This document shows positions 6,088-12,153 of a DNA stretch of 12,153 nt, piece after piece. A program made the position numbers and the translations under genes. This DNA is from Desulfovibrionales bacterium (lineage in GTDB: Bacteria; Desulfobacterota; Desulfovibrionia; Desulfovibrionales; Desulfomicrobiaceae), in assembly GCA_012727515.1 (NCBI GenBank), contig JAAYGZ010000172.1:1-12153 (forward strand), written 5' to 3'. The notes under the pieces were generated by a model. That model saw nothing but the letters and a program-made list of their open reading frames with translations. It did not search any database and had not been told where the DNA came from. Every line of letters begins with the position of its first letter. Position 1 is the stretch's first letter.

Positions 6088-7790
6088 AAAAAACCCTGTC
6101 CACCTTTCTGGGAGACGCCAGGACAGAGATCTCCTCTCCTGTGTGCTACCAGGTGCTCAGACGCAAAATTGTAGCGCTGATGGCCATTGTGTCCTTGCTG
6201 CCACTGCTGTCCCTGGCCGGAATTAACTACTATGAACACCAGTCCGCCATGACCGCTGAAATCCAGGCTCCTTTGCGGGCCCTGGTTGGCAAAGCCAAAC
6301 ACTCCTTTGAGCTGTTCCTGGCCGAACGCACCTCTGCTGTCAGTTTTATTGCCTCGGCCTATTCCTTTGACGAATTATCTGACGGGGCCAACTTAAAGCG
6401 CATTTTCCAGGTCATGCGCCGGGAATTCACCGGATTTGTTGACCTGGGCCTTATTGACTCCACTGGCAGGCAAATCAGCTATGCTGGCCCGTATAATGAG
6501 CTGATAGGCCGCAATTATTCTGAGCAGGAGTGGTTTCATCAGGTTCAGTTCAAAGGCACCTATGTCAGTGATGTTTTTATGGGCTTTCGCAAATTTCCCC
6601 ATGTGGTCATTGCGGTGCGCCATACCTCGGAAAGTGGAAAATCCTGGGTTCTGCGGGCAACCCTTGATACCATGCATTTTGATCGCATTATCGCTGCCAT
6701 GGGCCTTGGGGCCGACGGGGATGCCTTTCTGGTCAGCCGCAACGGCATCTTGCAGACAGACTCACGTCGCTATGGCCAGGTGCTTGATACGCTGGACTTT
6801 CCCCTTCCGCCCACAAATTTTGAAGCCAATGTGCAGACCATCCAGGATTCACAGGGCGATACAATTTTTATCGCATCAGCCTTAATCACAGACACAGAAT
6901 TTGCGCTGGTGGATGTCAAGGTCAAACCCACAGTCTTTAATACCTGGTACACAGTCCGCGCAGACCTGCTTTTTATCTTTGTTACTGGCGTGGCCCTGAT
7001 TTTTCTGGCTGTGTACCGCGTCACCAGCCTGCTTATTGTTCGTTTGCAGGAAAGCGATGCCCAGCGCCTGGGCGCTATCCATCAGATGGAACACTCCCAG
7101 AAGCTCTCCTCTATCGGACGCCTGGCTGCTGGCGTGGCCCATGAAATAAACAACCCATTGGCCATTATTAATGAAAAGGCCGGCCTCATGCGAGATATTC
7201 TGAACTTGCAGCCTGAGTGCTCTTTCAGCGATAAATTTGCCAAGCAGATAGAAGCAATCCAGCGCTCTGTGGACCGCTGCCGAGGCATTACCCACCGTAT
7301 GCTTGGCTTTGCCAAACGCATGGATGTTAAAATTGAAATTTTGGACTTAAACGCCATTTTGCTCGAAACCCTGGGCTTTCTGGAGCGTGAGGCACAGTAT
7401 CGCAATGTCACCCTGGAGACCGAACTGGCCCAGGATCTGCCACGCATCCCCACAGACCACGGTCAGATCCAGCAGGTTTTTCTGAATATCTTAAACAATG
7501 CCCTGGCCGCTGTTCCGGATGGAGGACATATTGTCCTGCGATCTTGGTCTGAAAATGATCAGATTGTCGGTATATCCATAGCAGATGACGGGTGTGGCAT
7601 GTCTGAAGAAACCTGCAAGCACATGTTTGAACCCTTTTACACCACGAAAAAGGAAAAAGGCACAGGCCTGGGCATGTCCATTACCTATGGCATCGTCAAA
7701 CGCCTGGGCGGAGAGCTGCAGGTCCAAAGCAAACTCAATGAAGGCACCACGGTGACCATTCTGCTGCCCAAAAAATTAGTGGAAGGATAA
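6084..7790 (+). CDS. Membrane histidine kinase with periplasmic Cache-type sensor
   Basis: Sensor kinase of 568 residues that would phosphorylate the receiver proteins encoded next to it. Transmembrane helix 1 is at about 29-48 and helix 2 at about 295-318. Between them lies a periplasmic double-Cache-like sensor, with FVDLGLIDSTGRQISYAGP near 118-136, then YSEQEWFHQV and YVSDVFMGFRKFPHVVIAVRH. A short linker leads to the dimerisation helix with the phospho-acceptor in LAAGVAHEINNP (His353). The ATPase domain is complete: N box FLNILNNALAA (466-475), G1 DDGCGM (501-506), FEPFYTTK (515-522) and G2 GTGLGM (526-531). No HAMP domain is obvious. The start overlaps the preceding stop by ATGA, and the next receiver gene begins 4 nt after its stop, so kinase and receiver are almost certainly partners. 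Confidence 0.93.
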   Translation: MKKTLSTFLGDARTEISSPVCYQVLRRKIVALMAIVSLLPLLSLAGINYYEHQSAMTAEIQAPLRALVGKAKHSFELFLAERTSAVSFIASAYSFDELSDGANLKRIFQVMRREFTGFVDLGLIDSTGRQISYAGPYNELIGRNYSEQEWFHQVQFKGTYVSDVFMGFRKFPHVVIAVRHTSESGKSWVLRATLDTMHFDRIIAAMGLGADGDAFLVSRNGILQTDSRRYGQVLDTLDFPLPPTNFEANVQTIQDSQGDTIFIASALITDTEFALVDVKVKPTVFNTWYTVRADLLFIFVTGVALIFLAVYRVTSLLIVRLQESDAQRLGAIHQMEHSQKLSSIGRLAAGVAHEINNPLAIINEKAGLMRDILNLQPECSFSDKFAKQIEAIQRSVDRCRGITHRMLGFAKRMDVKIEILDLNAILLETLGFLEREAQYRNVTLETELAQDLPRIPTDHGQIQQVFLNILNNALAAVPDGGHIVLRSWSENDQIVGISIADDGCGMSEETCKHMFEPFYTTKKEKGTGLGMSITYGIVKRLGGELQVQSKLNEGTTVTILLPKKLVEG

Positions 7791-7794
7791 GTAT

Positions 7795-8184
7795 ATGGAA
7801 ATGCGCGACTGGAATATTTTGCTGGTGGATGATGAGGTTGAGTTTATTTCTACCCTGGCTGAGCGCCTGGAACTACGGGGCATCCCCAACCGCGTGGTCT
7901 ATGATGGCGAAAGCGCACTCAAAGCTGTGGCAGAAAACGAACCTCAGGTCATGGTGCTGGATGTGATGATGCCGGGCTTAAAAGGCCTGGATGTATTGCA
8001 GCGCATCAAGGTAGAACATCCGGCGGTACAGGTCATTTTGCTCACTGGTCAGGGAAAAACCAGAGACGGCATTGACGGAATGCGCCTGGGAGCCTTTGCC
8101 TATCTGATGAAACCGCTGGATCTGGAAGAACTGATTCGTACCCTGGCCGAGGCCATGCAGGCCAGAAGCGGAGAACAATCATGA
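7795..8184 (+). CDS. Stand-alone response regulator receiver protein 1
   Basis: A 129-residue receiver domain with no output domain, typical of a shuttle in a phosphorelay. The acidic pocket is D12/D13, the phospho-acceptor is D56 (MVLDVMMPG), the switch residue T84 (LLTGQG) and the conserved lysine K106 in MKPLD. Translation starts 4 nt after the kinase stop, with AAGGA upstream. A second in-frame ATG two codons on is also usable. It overlaps the next gene by ATGA. It resembles the receiver at 8822-9202 (both contain AERLELR/QERLELR and a KPLD end), suggesting tandem duplication. Its likely phosphate donor is the preceding kinase, and a natural acceptor is the DHp-like protein encoded directly after it. 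Confidence 0.92.
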   Translation: MEMRDWNILLVDDEVEFISTLAERLELRGIPNRVVYDGESALKAVAENEPQVMVLDVMMPGLKGLDVLQRIKVEHPAVQVILLTGQGKTRDGIDGMRLGAFAYLMKPLDLEELIRTLAEAMQARSGEQS

Positions 8185-8819
8185 GTCCTGTTGCCACTGA
8201 AGCCAGATTTATGGGCAAGGTCACGGCCATGACCATGCACGAAATGCAGAATATTCTGGCCATTATCCGGGAATCAGCCGGACTGATGGGCGATATTCTG
8301 CGGATTAACGCCAAGATTGATTTCAAACATCGCCCCAATATGGAGCGCACCCTGGACCATATCTCCACCCAGGTTGAACGAGGCAAAAAGCTTCTGGAAG
8401 CCACCAGCCGCCTGGCCCATTCACCAGACGACGACCTGCTCCTGGCCTGCGACCTGAGTATTTATGCCAGAACAGTGGCTCTGCTGTCTGAACGCCAGAT
8501 TCGTCTGAAAGGAGCAGCCGTTCACTTTACCCCGGCATCTTCGCCCTTGCCCGTGGCAGTGGGGGCACTGATGGTGCTGATGTCTGGCTACCATGCTGTG
8601 CAGTGGGCTGTTGGCCCAGGAGGCAAAAACACAGATATCCACATTGGTCTGGAGCCAGGGCTGACAGAACACGGCCTGACCATCACCCCGCCACCCGGAC
8701 AGGACGTAGATCCGGATCAGCTCAATCCGGACAGCATGAATCTGCCTGGCCAGGCTGCTCGCATAGACTGGGATGGCCAGCGTCTGGCGCTCTTTTTTCC
8801 GGCCCGGACAGGAGAATAA
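8181..8819 (+). CDS. Degenerate histidine-kinase-like protein, possible histidine phosphotransferase
   Basis: A soluble 212-residue protein. Its first half resembles a kinase dimerisation/phosphoacceptor domain: MTMHEMQNILAIIRESAGLMGDIL aligns with the AHEINNPLAII pattern of the neighbouring kinases and puts His20 at the acceptor position. The second half keeps only the outline of an ATPase domain. The N box is degenerate (LMVLMSGYHAVQWA, no Asn), the G1 motif DxGxG is missing (ITPPPGQDVDP instead), and no G2 GxGLG is present, although a final ARIDWDGQRLALFFPA strand remains. Autokinase activity is therefore unlikely. A DHp plus dead CA domain is the architecture of Spo0B and ChpT phosphotransferases, so it may pass phosphate between the receivers encoded on either side. 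It overlaps the previous gene by ATGA, and the next gene starts 2 nt after its stop. Confidence 0.8.
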   Translation: MSPVATEARFMGKVTAMTMHEMQNILAIIRESAGLMGDILRINAKIDFKHRPNMERTLDHISTQVERGKKLLEATSRLAHSPDDDLLLACDLSIYARTVALLSERQIRLKGAAVHFTPASSPLPVAVGALMVLMSGYHAVQWAVGPGGKNTDIHIGLEPGLTEHGLTITPPPGQDVDPDQLNPDSMNLPGQAARIDWDGQRLALFFPARTGE

Positions 8820-8821
8820 AT

Positions 8822-9202
8822 ATGCCTGGCCTGCATGTGCTCCTTATTGATGACGAAGAAGCCTTTGTCACAACCTTGCAGGAACGGCTGGAGTTGCGTG
8901 ACATCAAAGCTCAGGTGGCCCTTGATGGAACAACGGGCCTGGCCAGACTGACAGAGCAGCAGCCCGATGTGGTGGTGCTGGATTTGCGAATGCCAGGTTT
9001 AAGCGGCCTTGAAGTCTTAAAGTATATTCGCCAGACATGGCCGAATTTACCTGTAATCATGCTCAGCGGTCACGGATCTGACCAGGATTGTCAGACCTGC
9101 CTCGACCTGGGAGCAGATGTGTATCACAGAAAACCTCTGGACATTGATGTGTTGCTGGCCAGCATTACGCAGGTTGTGCACACCAGGACGGTACAAAGCT
9201 GA
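8822..9202 (+). CDS. Stand-alone response regulator receiver protein 2
   Basis: A 126-residue receiver domain without an output. Acidic pocket D10/D11, phospho-acceptor D54 (VVVLDLRMPG), switch residue S82 (IMLSGHG) and K104 (HRKPLD). Two cysteines near residues 90 and 93 (DCQTC) form a CxxC pair in the part facing helix 4; this is unusual for a receiver, but whether it is functional is unknown. The ATG at 8822 follows GGAG 7 nt upstream, and the stop overlaps the next start as TGATG, implying translational coupling. It probably exchanges phosphate with the degenerate kinase upstream or the receiver-kinase downstream. Confidence 0.92.
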   Translation: MPGLHVLLIDDEEAFVTTLQERLELRDIKAQVALDGTTGLARLTEQQPDVVVLDLRMPGLSGLEVLKYIRQTWPNLPVIMLSGHGSDQDCQTCLDLGADVYHRKPLDIDVLLASITQVVHTRTVQS

Positions 9203-10347
9203 TGGTAAACATTCTGGTTGTTGATGACGAAGTTGATTTTGCGGACATGCTTGCCGAACGCCTGCGCACTCGGGACATGCACGTCAGAACAGCCTATGAC
9301 GGCAACCAGGCATTGGACAGGGTGCGGGAAGCAACGCCGGACGTGGTTTTACTTGATATTACCATGCCCGGCCTGGATGGACTGAGCACCCTGGAGCACG
9401 TAAAACGACTCAGCCCCATGACCCAGGTCATTCTTATTACGGCTGATTCCACTGTTGCCACGGCTGTGGCGGGAATGAAACGCGGGGCCTGTGACTATCT
9501 GATTAAGCCTGCACATCTGGATAGAGTTCTCCAGGCCATTCATGAGGCTGAGACGCGACGCCTGGACAGGCTCAGTCGTAAACGCATGGCCGAGACAGCA
9601 AAGCTCGCTGCCCTGGGCGAACTGGGCAAAGGGGTGGCCCATGAAATCAATAATCCGGTCCATATCATGGTTAATGAGGCAGGATGGATTGAAGAACTGC
9701 TCAGCGAGGCCAATCTGGACCCCAAAACAGAGGCCCAGGTACGCTCTTCTTTGGACCTGATTCGCCAGCAGGCCAAACGCTGCAAGACAATCACATCCAA
9801 ACTCCTGACCCTGCGCCCGGTTAAGGGGATGCACTCAGCCAATGCAGCCCTGACTGCTATCTGGGCCAATGTGCTGGCGCAACGCACTGCCCGCCTCCAC
9901 GAGGCAGCAGTACAGCTTCAGGAATCCTGGGATGCAGAACTTGGTGCGCGCACCTGGTCTGAATCAGAATGGACACAGGTTTTAGGCAGTATGCTCGACA
10001 ATGCCCTGGACGCCCTGGACGCTCCTGGTGGCAGCATTACAGTCAGCGCCCGGATTCAGGATGCGCACCTGGTGCTGACCATGGAAGACACGGGGCACGG
10101 CATGGAAGAGCATGTTGTGACACGAATTTTCGAACCCTTTTTCTCCACCAAGGATGTGGGCAAAGGGGTCGGATTAGGACTGGCTATTTGCCACGGCATC
10201 ATAGAGGCCATGGATGGGAGCATTGCCGTGCGCAGTACGCAAGGATCTGGCACGATTTTTACCATCACTGTGCCCATAGCCACAGACGTATGCACCGAAC
10301 ACCTGACGCCGGACAGTACCGGTGTCTCCCAAGGAGGAACAATATGA
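9202..10347 (+). CDS. Receiver-histidine kinase hybrid (REC-DHp-CA), cytoplasmic
   Basis: A soluble 381-residue kinase with an N-terminal receiver controlling a C-terminal kinase core. The receiver has D8/D9, phospho-acceptor D52 (VLLDITMPG), T80 and K102 (LIKPAH). After a helical linker (about 115-133) the acceptor helix carries GVAHEINNP with His147. The ATPase domain has N box SMLDNALDALDAPGG, G1 DTGHGM, FEPFFSTK and G2 GVGLGLA, all intact. No transmembrane helix or PAS domain is present, so its input must be phosphorylation of D52 by another kinase or relay protein. It is coupled to the previous gene by TGATG and to the next by ATGA, with AAGGAGG in its last codons serving the following receiver. 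The final 25 or so residues after TVPIA are an unstructured tail. Confidence 0.92.
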   Translation: MVNILVVDDEVDFADMLAERLRTRDMHVRTAYDGNQALDRVREATPDVVLLDITMPGLDGLSTLEHVKRLSPMTQVILITADSTVATAVAGMKRGACDYLIKPAHLDRVLQAIHEAETRRLDRLSRKRMAETAKLAALGELGKGVAHEINNPVHIMVNEAGWIEELLSEANLDPKTEAQVRSSLDLIRQQAKRCKTITSKLLTLRPVKGMHSANAALTAIWANVLAQRTARLHEAAVQLQESWDAELGARTWSESEWTQVLGSMLDNALDALDAPGGSITVSARIQDAHLVLTMEDTGHGMEEHVVTRIFEPFFSTKDVGKGVGLGLAICHGIIEAMDGSIAVRSTQGSGTIFTITVPIATDVCTEHLTPDSTGVSQGGTI

Positions 10348-10763
10348 ACAAGATGAAGCTGTTGATTGTGGACGACGAGAAGGATTTGTGCCGCATTCTC
10401 GCCGACCGCCTGCATATCCTGTATGGTATCAATCCGGACGTGGCCCATACCGGAGATGATGCCCTGGAAATGGTTAAAAAACGCGCGTATGATGTCGTTG
10501 TTCTGGACATTGAAATGCCTGGTATTGACGGCATTGAGACCCTGAAGCGTATCAAGGAAATCAATAAGAAAATCCAGGTGGTGCTCTTTACCGGACATGG
10601 CAGTGACGAAACACGACGCATGGGCGAAGTTTTGGGCGCGTTTAGCTATGTGGATAAAATTGACGGTCTGCCCAAACTGGCCCCCATGATTGAAGGAGCC
10701 TTCCGCCTGCGCAAGGTCCTGGAAGACACCTATGCTGACGCAGCCCTGAACGAATATAATTAA
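10344..10763 (+). CDS. Stand-alone response regulator receiver protein 3
   Basis: A 139-residue receiver protein and the last gene of the packed operon. Acidic pocket D10/D11, phospho-acceptor D55 (VVVLDIEMPG), T83 (LFTGHG) and K105. The usual KP after the conserved lysine is replaced by DKIDG, which is seen in some receivers and may alter the active-site loop. A C-terminal helix (MIEGAFRLRKVLEDTYADAALNEYN) is too short for DNA binding. The ATG at 10344 has a strong AAGGAGG 6 nt upstream (10331-10337) and overlaps the previous stop. It is the likely target of the receiver-kinase hybrid; what it acts on downstream is not visible. Confidence 0.9.
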   Translation: MNKMKLLIVDDEKDLCRILADRLHILYGINPDVAHTGDDALEMVKKRAYDVVVLDIEMPGIDGIETLKRIKEINKKIQVVLFTGHGSDETRRMGEVLGAFSYVDKIDGLPKLAPMIEGAFRLRKVLEDTYADAALNEYN

Positions 10764-10781
10764 AAAATATGGAAAAACATG

Positions 10782-10807
10782 GAGGGGCAAGACGTTCTTC
10801 GCCCCTC
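10782..10807 (+). terminator. Hairpin after the receiver operon, weak terminator candidate
   Basis: GAGGGGC (10782-10788) pairs with GCCCCTC (10801-10807), extended inward by AAGA/TCTT with one bulged C. It lies 19 nt after the last receiver stop, at the expected place for a terminator. Only CTATATC follows, with no real T-run, so intrinsic termination on the plus strand would be poor. The A-rich 10761-10776 would give a U-run for minus-strand transcription. Confidence 0.45.
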
Positions 10808-10863
10808 TATATCACCTGCCACCAGCCCCAAAATACCATTTCCATAAAAACGCCCACTAGTAT

Positions 10864-10893
10864 TTGCCTAATAGCCGCGTTATCGGCTACACT
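10864..10893 (+). promoter_or_regulatory. Possible sigma-70 promoter with internal operator before the lipoprotein gene
   Basis: TTGCCT (10864-10869) and TACACT (10888-10893) are 4/6 matches with an 18-bp spacer. Between them sits a perfect inverted repeat TAGCCG-N6-CGGCTA (10872-10889) that would place a bound repressor across the promoter. The rest of the 184-bp gap shows nothing further that I can name. Confidence 0.35.
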
Positions 10894-10947
10894 CCCTTCA
10901 TCATACACATTTTGCATACCAAACCGTTTTTTTATGGAGGCCAACCC

Positions 10948-11871
10948 ATGATGTGGTGGCGCTGTGTCTGTCTGGTGCTTCTTTGTGCTCTGAGCGGGTG
11001 TTCCGAAGAAGAAAGCGCTGTGCGCGTGGACATGAATCGGGTGGAAACCCTGACTCCACCACGCATCGCCAAAGCAGTCACCTATGCCTATCTGCCACAG
11101 TATTCCCACGCGGTTTCTTTTGAGCGCCACAGGCGAATCCTCGAATACCTGCGCCAGAAAACCGGCCTGTCCTTTCGTCAGGTTTTTCCCGATACCTTTG
11201 CTGAACACATCAAGATGGTTGAACGCGGAGAAATTGACATCTCATTTACCAATCCCTTTGTATATATCACCCTGGCCCGCTTGGGCTCCACTGCTTTTGC
11301 CCGGGCCGTGGAACCAGACGGCGGCCCGGACTTTCTGGGCCAAGTCATTGTTCGCAAAGACAATCCGTCTATCACATCAATTCAGGACTGTCGGGGCAAG
11401 CGCCTTATTGCCGTGGACCCAGGCTCTGCTGGCGGGTACCTGTATCCCATGGGCCTTTTTCTGGATCATGGCATTACTGCCGCAGACTTTCAGGATATTG
11501 TTTTTGCTTCTGGTTCTGGCGGAAAACAGGAAGCCGTTGTCCTGGCCGTGTATGCCGGAGCTTTTGACGTAGGCACTGTGCGCAAAGGTACCCTGGATGT
11601 TGTGCACGACAAGATTGATGTGGACCAGATTCGCGTTCTGGCCGAAACCAAACCTTATCCGGGCTGGGTGTACTCTGCCCGCAAAGACCTTGATCAGGCC
11701 CTGGTTTTTAAGATCAGCCGGGCCTTATTTGATTTGGAAGTCAGCCGCCGCGTTGATGCCGAAATTCTGCGCGCCGCCGGAATGATTGATATTATCCCGG
11801 CCAGAGATAGTGATTATGAAGCGGTGCGCGGCCTGATCCACAAACTTAACCTTGATACAACCACGCCATGA
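10948..11871 (+). CDS. PhnD-like periplasmic substrate-binding lipoprotein
   Basis: Type II periplasmic-binding protein of the phosphate/phosphite/phosphonate (PhnD) family. The ATG at 10948 follows GGAGG by 7 nt; a second ATG follows directly. The 307-residue product has a short hydrophobic signal ending in the lipobox LSGC, with Cys18 lipidated and Ser at +2. Family motifs are AYLPQYSHAVSFERHRRIL near 47-65, ISFTNPFVYITLARLG (98-113) and DPGSAGGYLYPMG (157-169), which corresponds to the DPxSTSGxLxP ligand loop. No ABC permease or ATPase follows. Instead it overlaps by ATGA with a membrane sensor gene. It is therefore more likely a ligand-binding input for that sensor than a transport component. 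The ligand cannot be assigned; several PhnD-family members bind oxyanions or other small ligands. Confidence 0.88.
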   Translation: MMWWRCVCLVLLCALSGCSEEESAVRVDMNRVETLTPPRIAKAVTYAYLPQYSHAVSFERHRRILEYLRQKTGLSFRQVFPDTFAEHIKMVERGEIDISFTNPFVYITLARLGSTAFARAVEPDGGPDFLGQVIVRKDNPSITSIQDCRGKRLIAVDPGSAGGYLYPMGLFLDHGITAADFQDIVFASGSGGKQEAVVLAVYAGAFDVGTVRKGTLDVVHDKIDVDQIRVLAETKPYPGWVYSARKDLDQALVFKISRALFDLEVSRRVDAEILRAAGMIDIIPARDSDYEAVRGLIHKLNLDTTTP

Positions 11872-12153
11872 CCCGTCTGTTCTCACGTTTCAGATTTGAG
11901 ACCAAGCTCAACCTGGGAATCATCGCTATTGTGAGCATTATTGCGCTGGTTTTACTGCCCATGGTTGCCCGCATGACCAGTTCCGCACTCAAGGAAGAAA
12001 GTAAAAAACGCGGCAGCGCCCTGGCAGAAAGTCTTGCGGCCCGCGCTGTTGAACCCCTGCTGGCCCAGGACTATCTCCGGCTGCGCAATATGGTCGGCGA
12101 AACCGGCGATATCGTCTATGCCTTTATTCAGAACAGTCAGGGCCATGTGGTCA
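11868..12153 (+). CDS. N-terminal part of a membrane sensor protein, probably a histidine kinase (runs off the window)
   Basis: Only the first 95 codons are present. They show a basic start (MTRLFSRFRFETKLNLG), one transmembrane helix at about 17-36 (IIAIVSIIALVLLPMVA) and the start of a periplasmic domain with a helix rich in charged residues (SSALKEESKKRGSALAESLAARAVEPLL) followed by DYLRLRNMVGETGDIVYAFIQNSQGHVV. This layout, a helix then AYAFI-x-N-x-x-G-x-V, is common in sensors with a Cache- or PAS-like periplasmic domain followed by HAMP. The ATGA overlap with the PhnD-like lipoprotein gene implies that they work together. A chemoreceptor or a diguanylate cyclase cannot be excluded, since no catalytic part is in the window. 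Confidence 0.65.
   Translation, partial: MTRLFSRFRFETKLNLGIIAIVSIIALVLLPMVARMTSSALKEESKKRGSALAESLAARAVEPLLAQDYLRLRNMVGETGDIVYAFIQNSQGHVV

Noticed and set aside
10056..10790. Minus-strand open frame of 244 codons opposite the hybrid kinase and receiver 3
   Set aside because: Two well-supported genes with all catalytic motifs occupy the other strand; the antisense frame has no family features.

Overview
The window looks like a piece of chromosome from a Desulfovibrio-like sulfate reducer (Desulfobacterota). This is inferred from gene content: a flagellar hook gene, sigma-54 enhancer-binding proteins (EBPs), a TauE/SafE permease, Cache-domain kinases, and a long run of small two-component genes. 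Base composition is moderate in G+C. I see no rRNA, tRNA, CRISPR array or insertion sequence, and gene density is high.

Layout: On the minus strand at the left are flgE (44-1567) and a sensor-less EBP with an intact AAA+ domain and a DNA-binding HTH (1724-2860). The divergent region 2861-3071 holds a near-perfect sigma-54 promoter (2969-2984, plus strand). About 100 bp upstream of its expected start site are three TTGCCG half-sites spaced exactly 10 bp apart, a likely enhancer. From 3072 to 10763 a tightly packed plus-strand operon runs: TauE/SafE permease, a small three-helix membrane protein, a PAS-AAA+ regulator interrupted by one in-frame UGA, a NifX/NifB-type small domain protein, a Cache-domain histidine kinase, a receiver protein, a degenerate-kinase (DHp-type) protein, a second receiver protein, a receiver-kinase hybrid, and a third stand-alone receiver. 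Many junctions are ATGA or TGATG overlaps. After a 184-bp gap with a hairpin and a possible sigma-70 promoter/operator come a PhnD-like lipoprotein (10948-11871) and the start of an overlapping membrane sensor gene that runs off the window.

The most striking point is the UGA at 4717-4719. The reading frame is identical on both sides. The UGA falls where, as I recall related PAS regulators, the middle cysteine of a C-x8-C-x3-C motif sits (here C59, UGA68, C72). This is the classic Sec/Cys replacement pattern, and a hand-drawn stem-loop lies at a suitable distance downstream. The gene is therefore a candidate selenocysteine-containing sigma-54-type regulator. A recent nonsense mutation or a sequencing error is the alternative.

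That same protein lacks the GAFTGA loop, the Walker B aspartate and any HTH, whereas the divergent EBP has all three but no sensor domain. I infer that the two may act as complementary partners on the sigma-54 promoter. The kinases, the phosphotransferase-like protein and four receiver domains would form a multi-step phosphorelay with no DNA-binding output of its own. The PhnD-like lipoprotein and Cache kinase probably sense an extracellular ligand, perhaps an oxyanion handled by the permease. The ligand is not evident from sequence.
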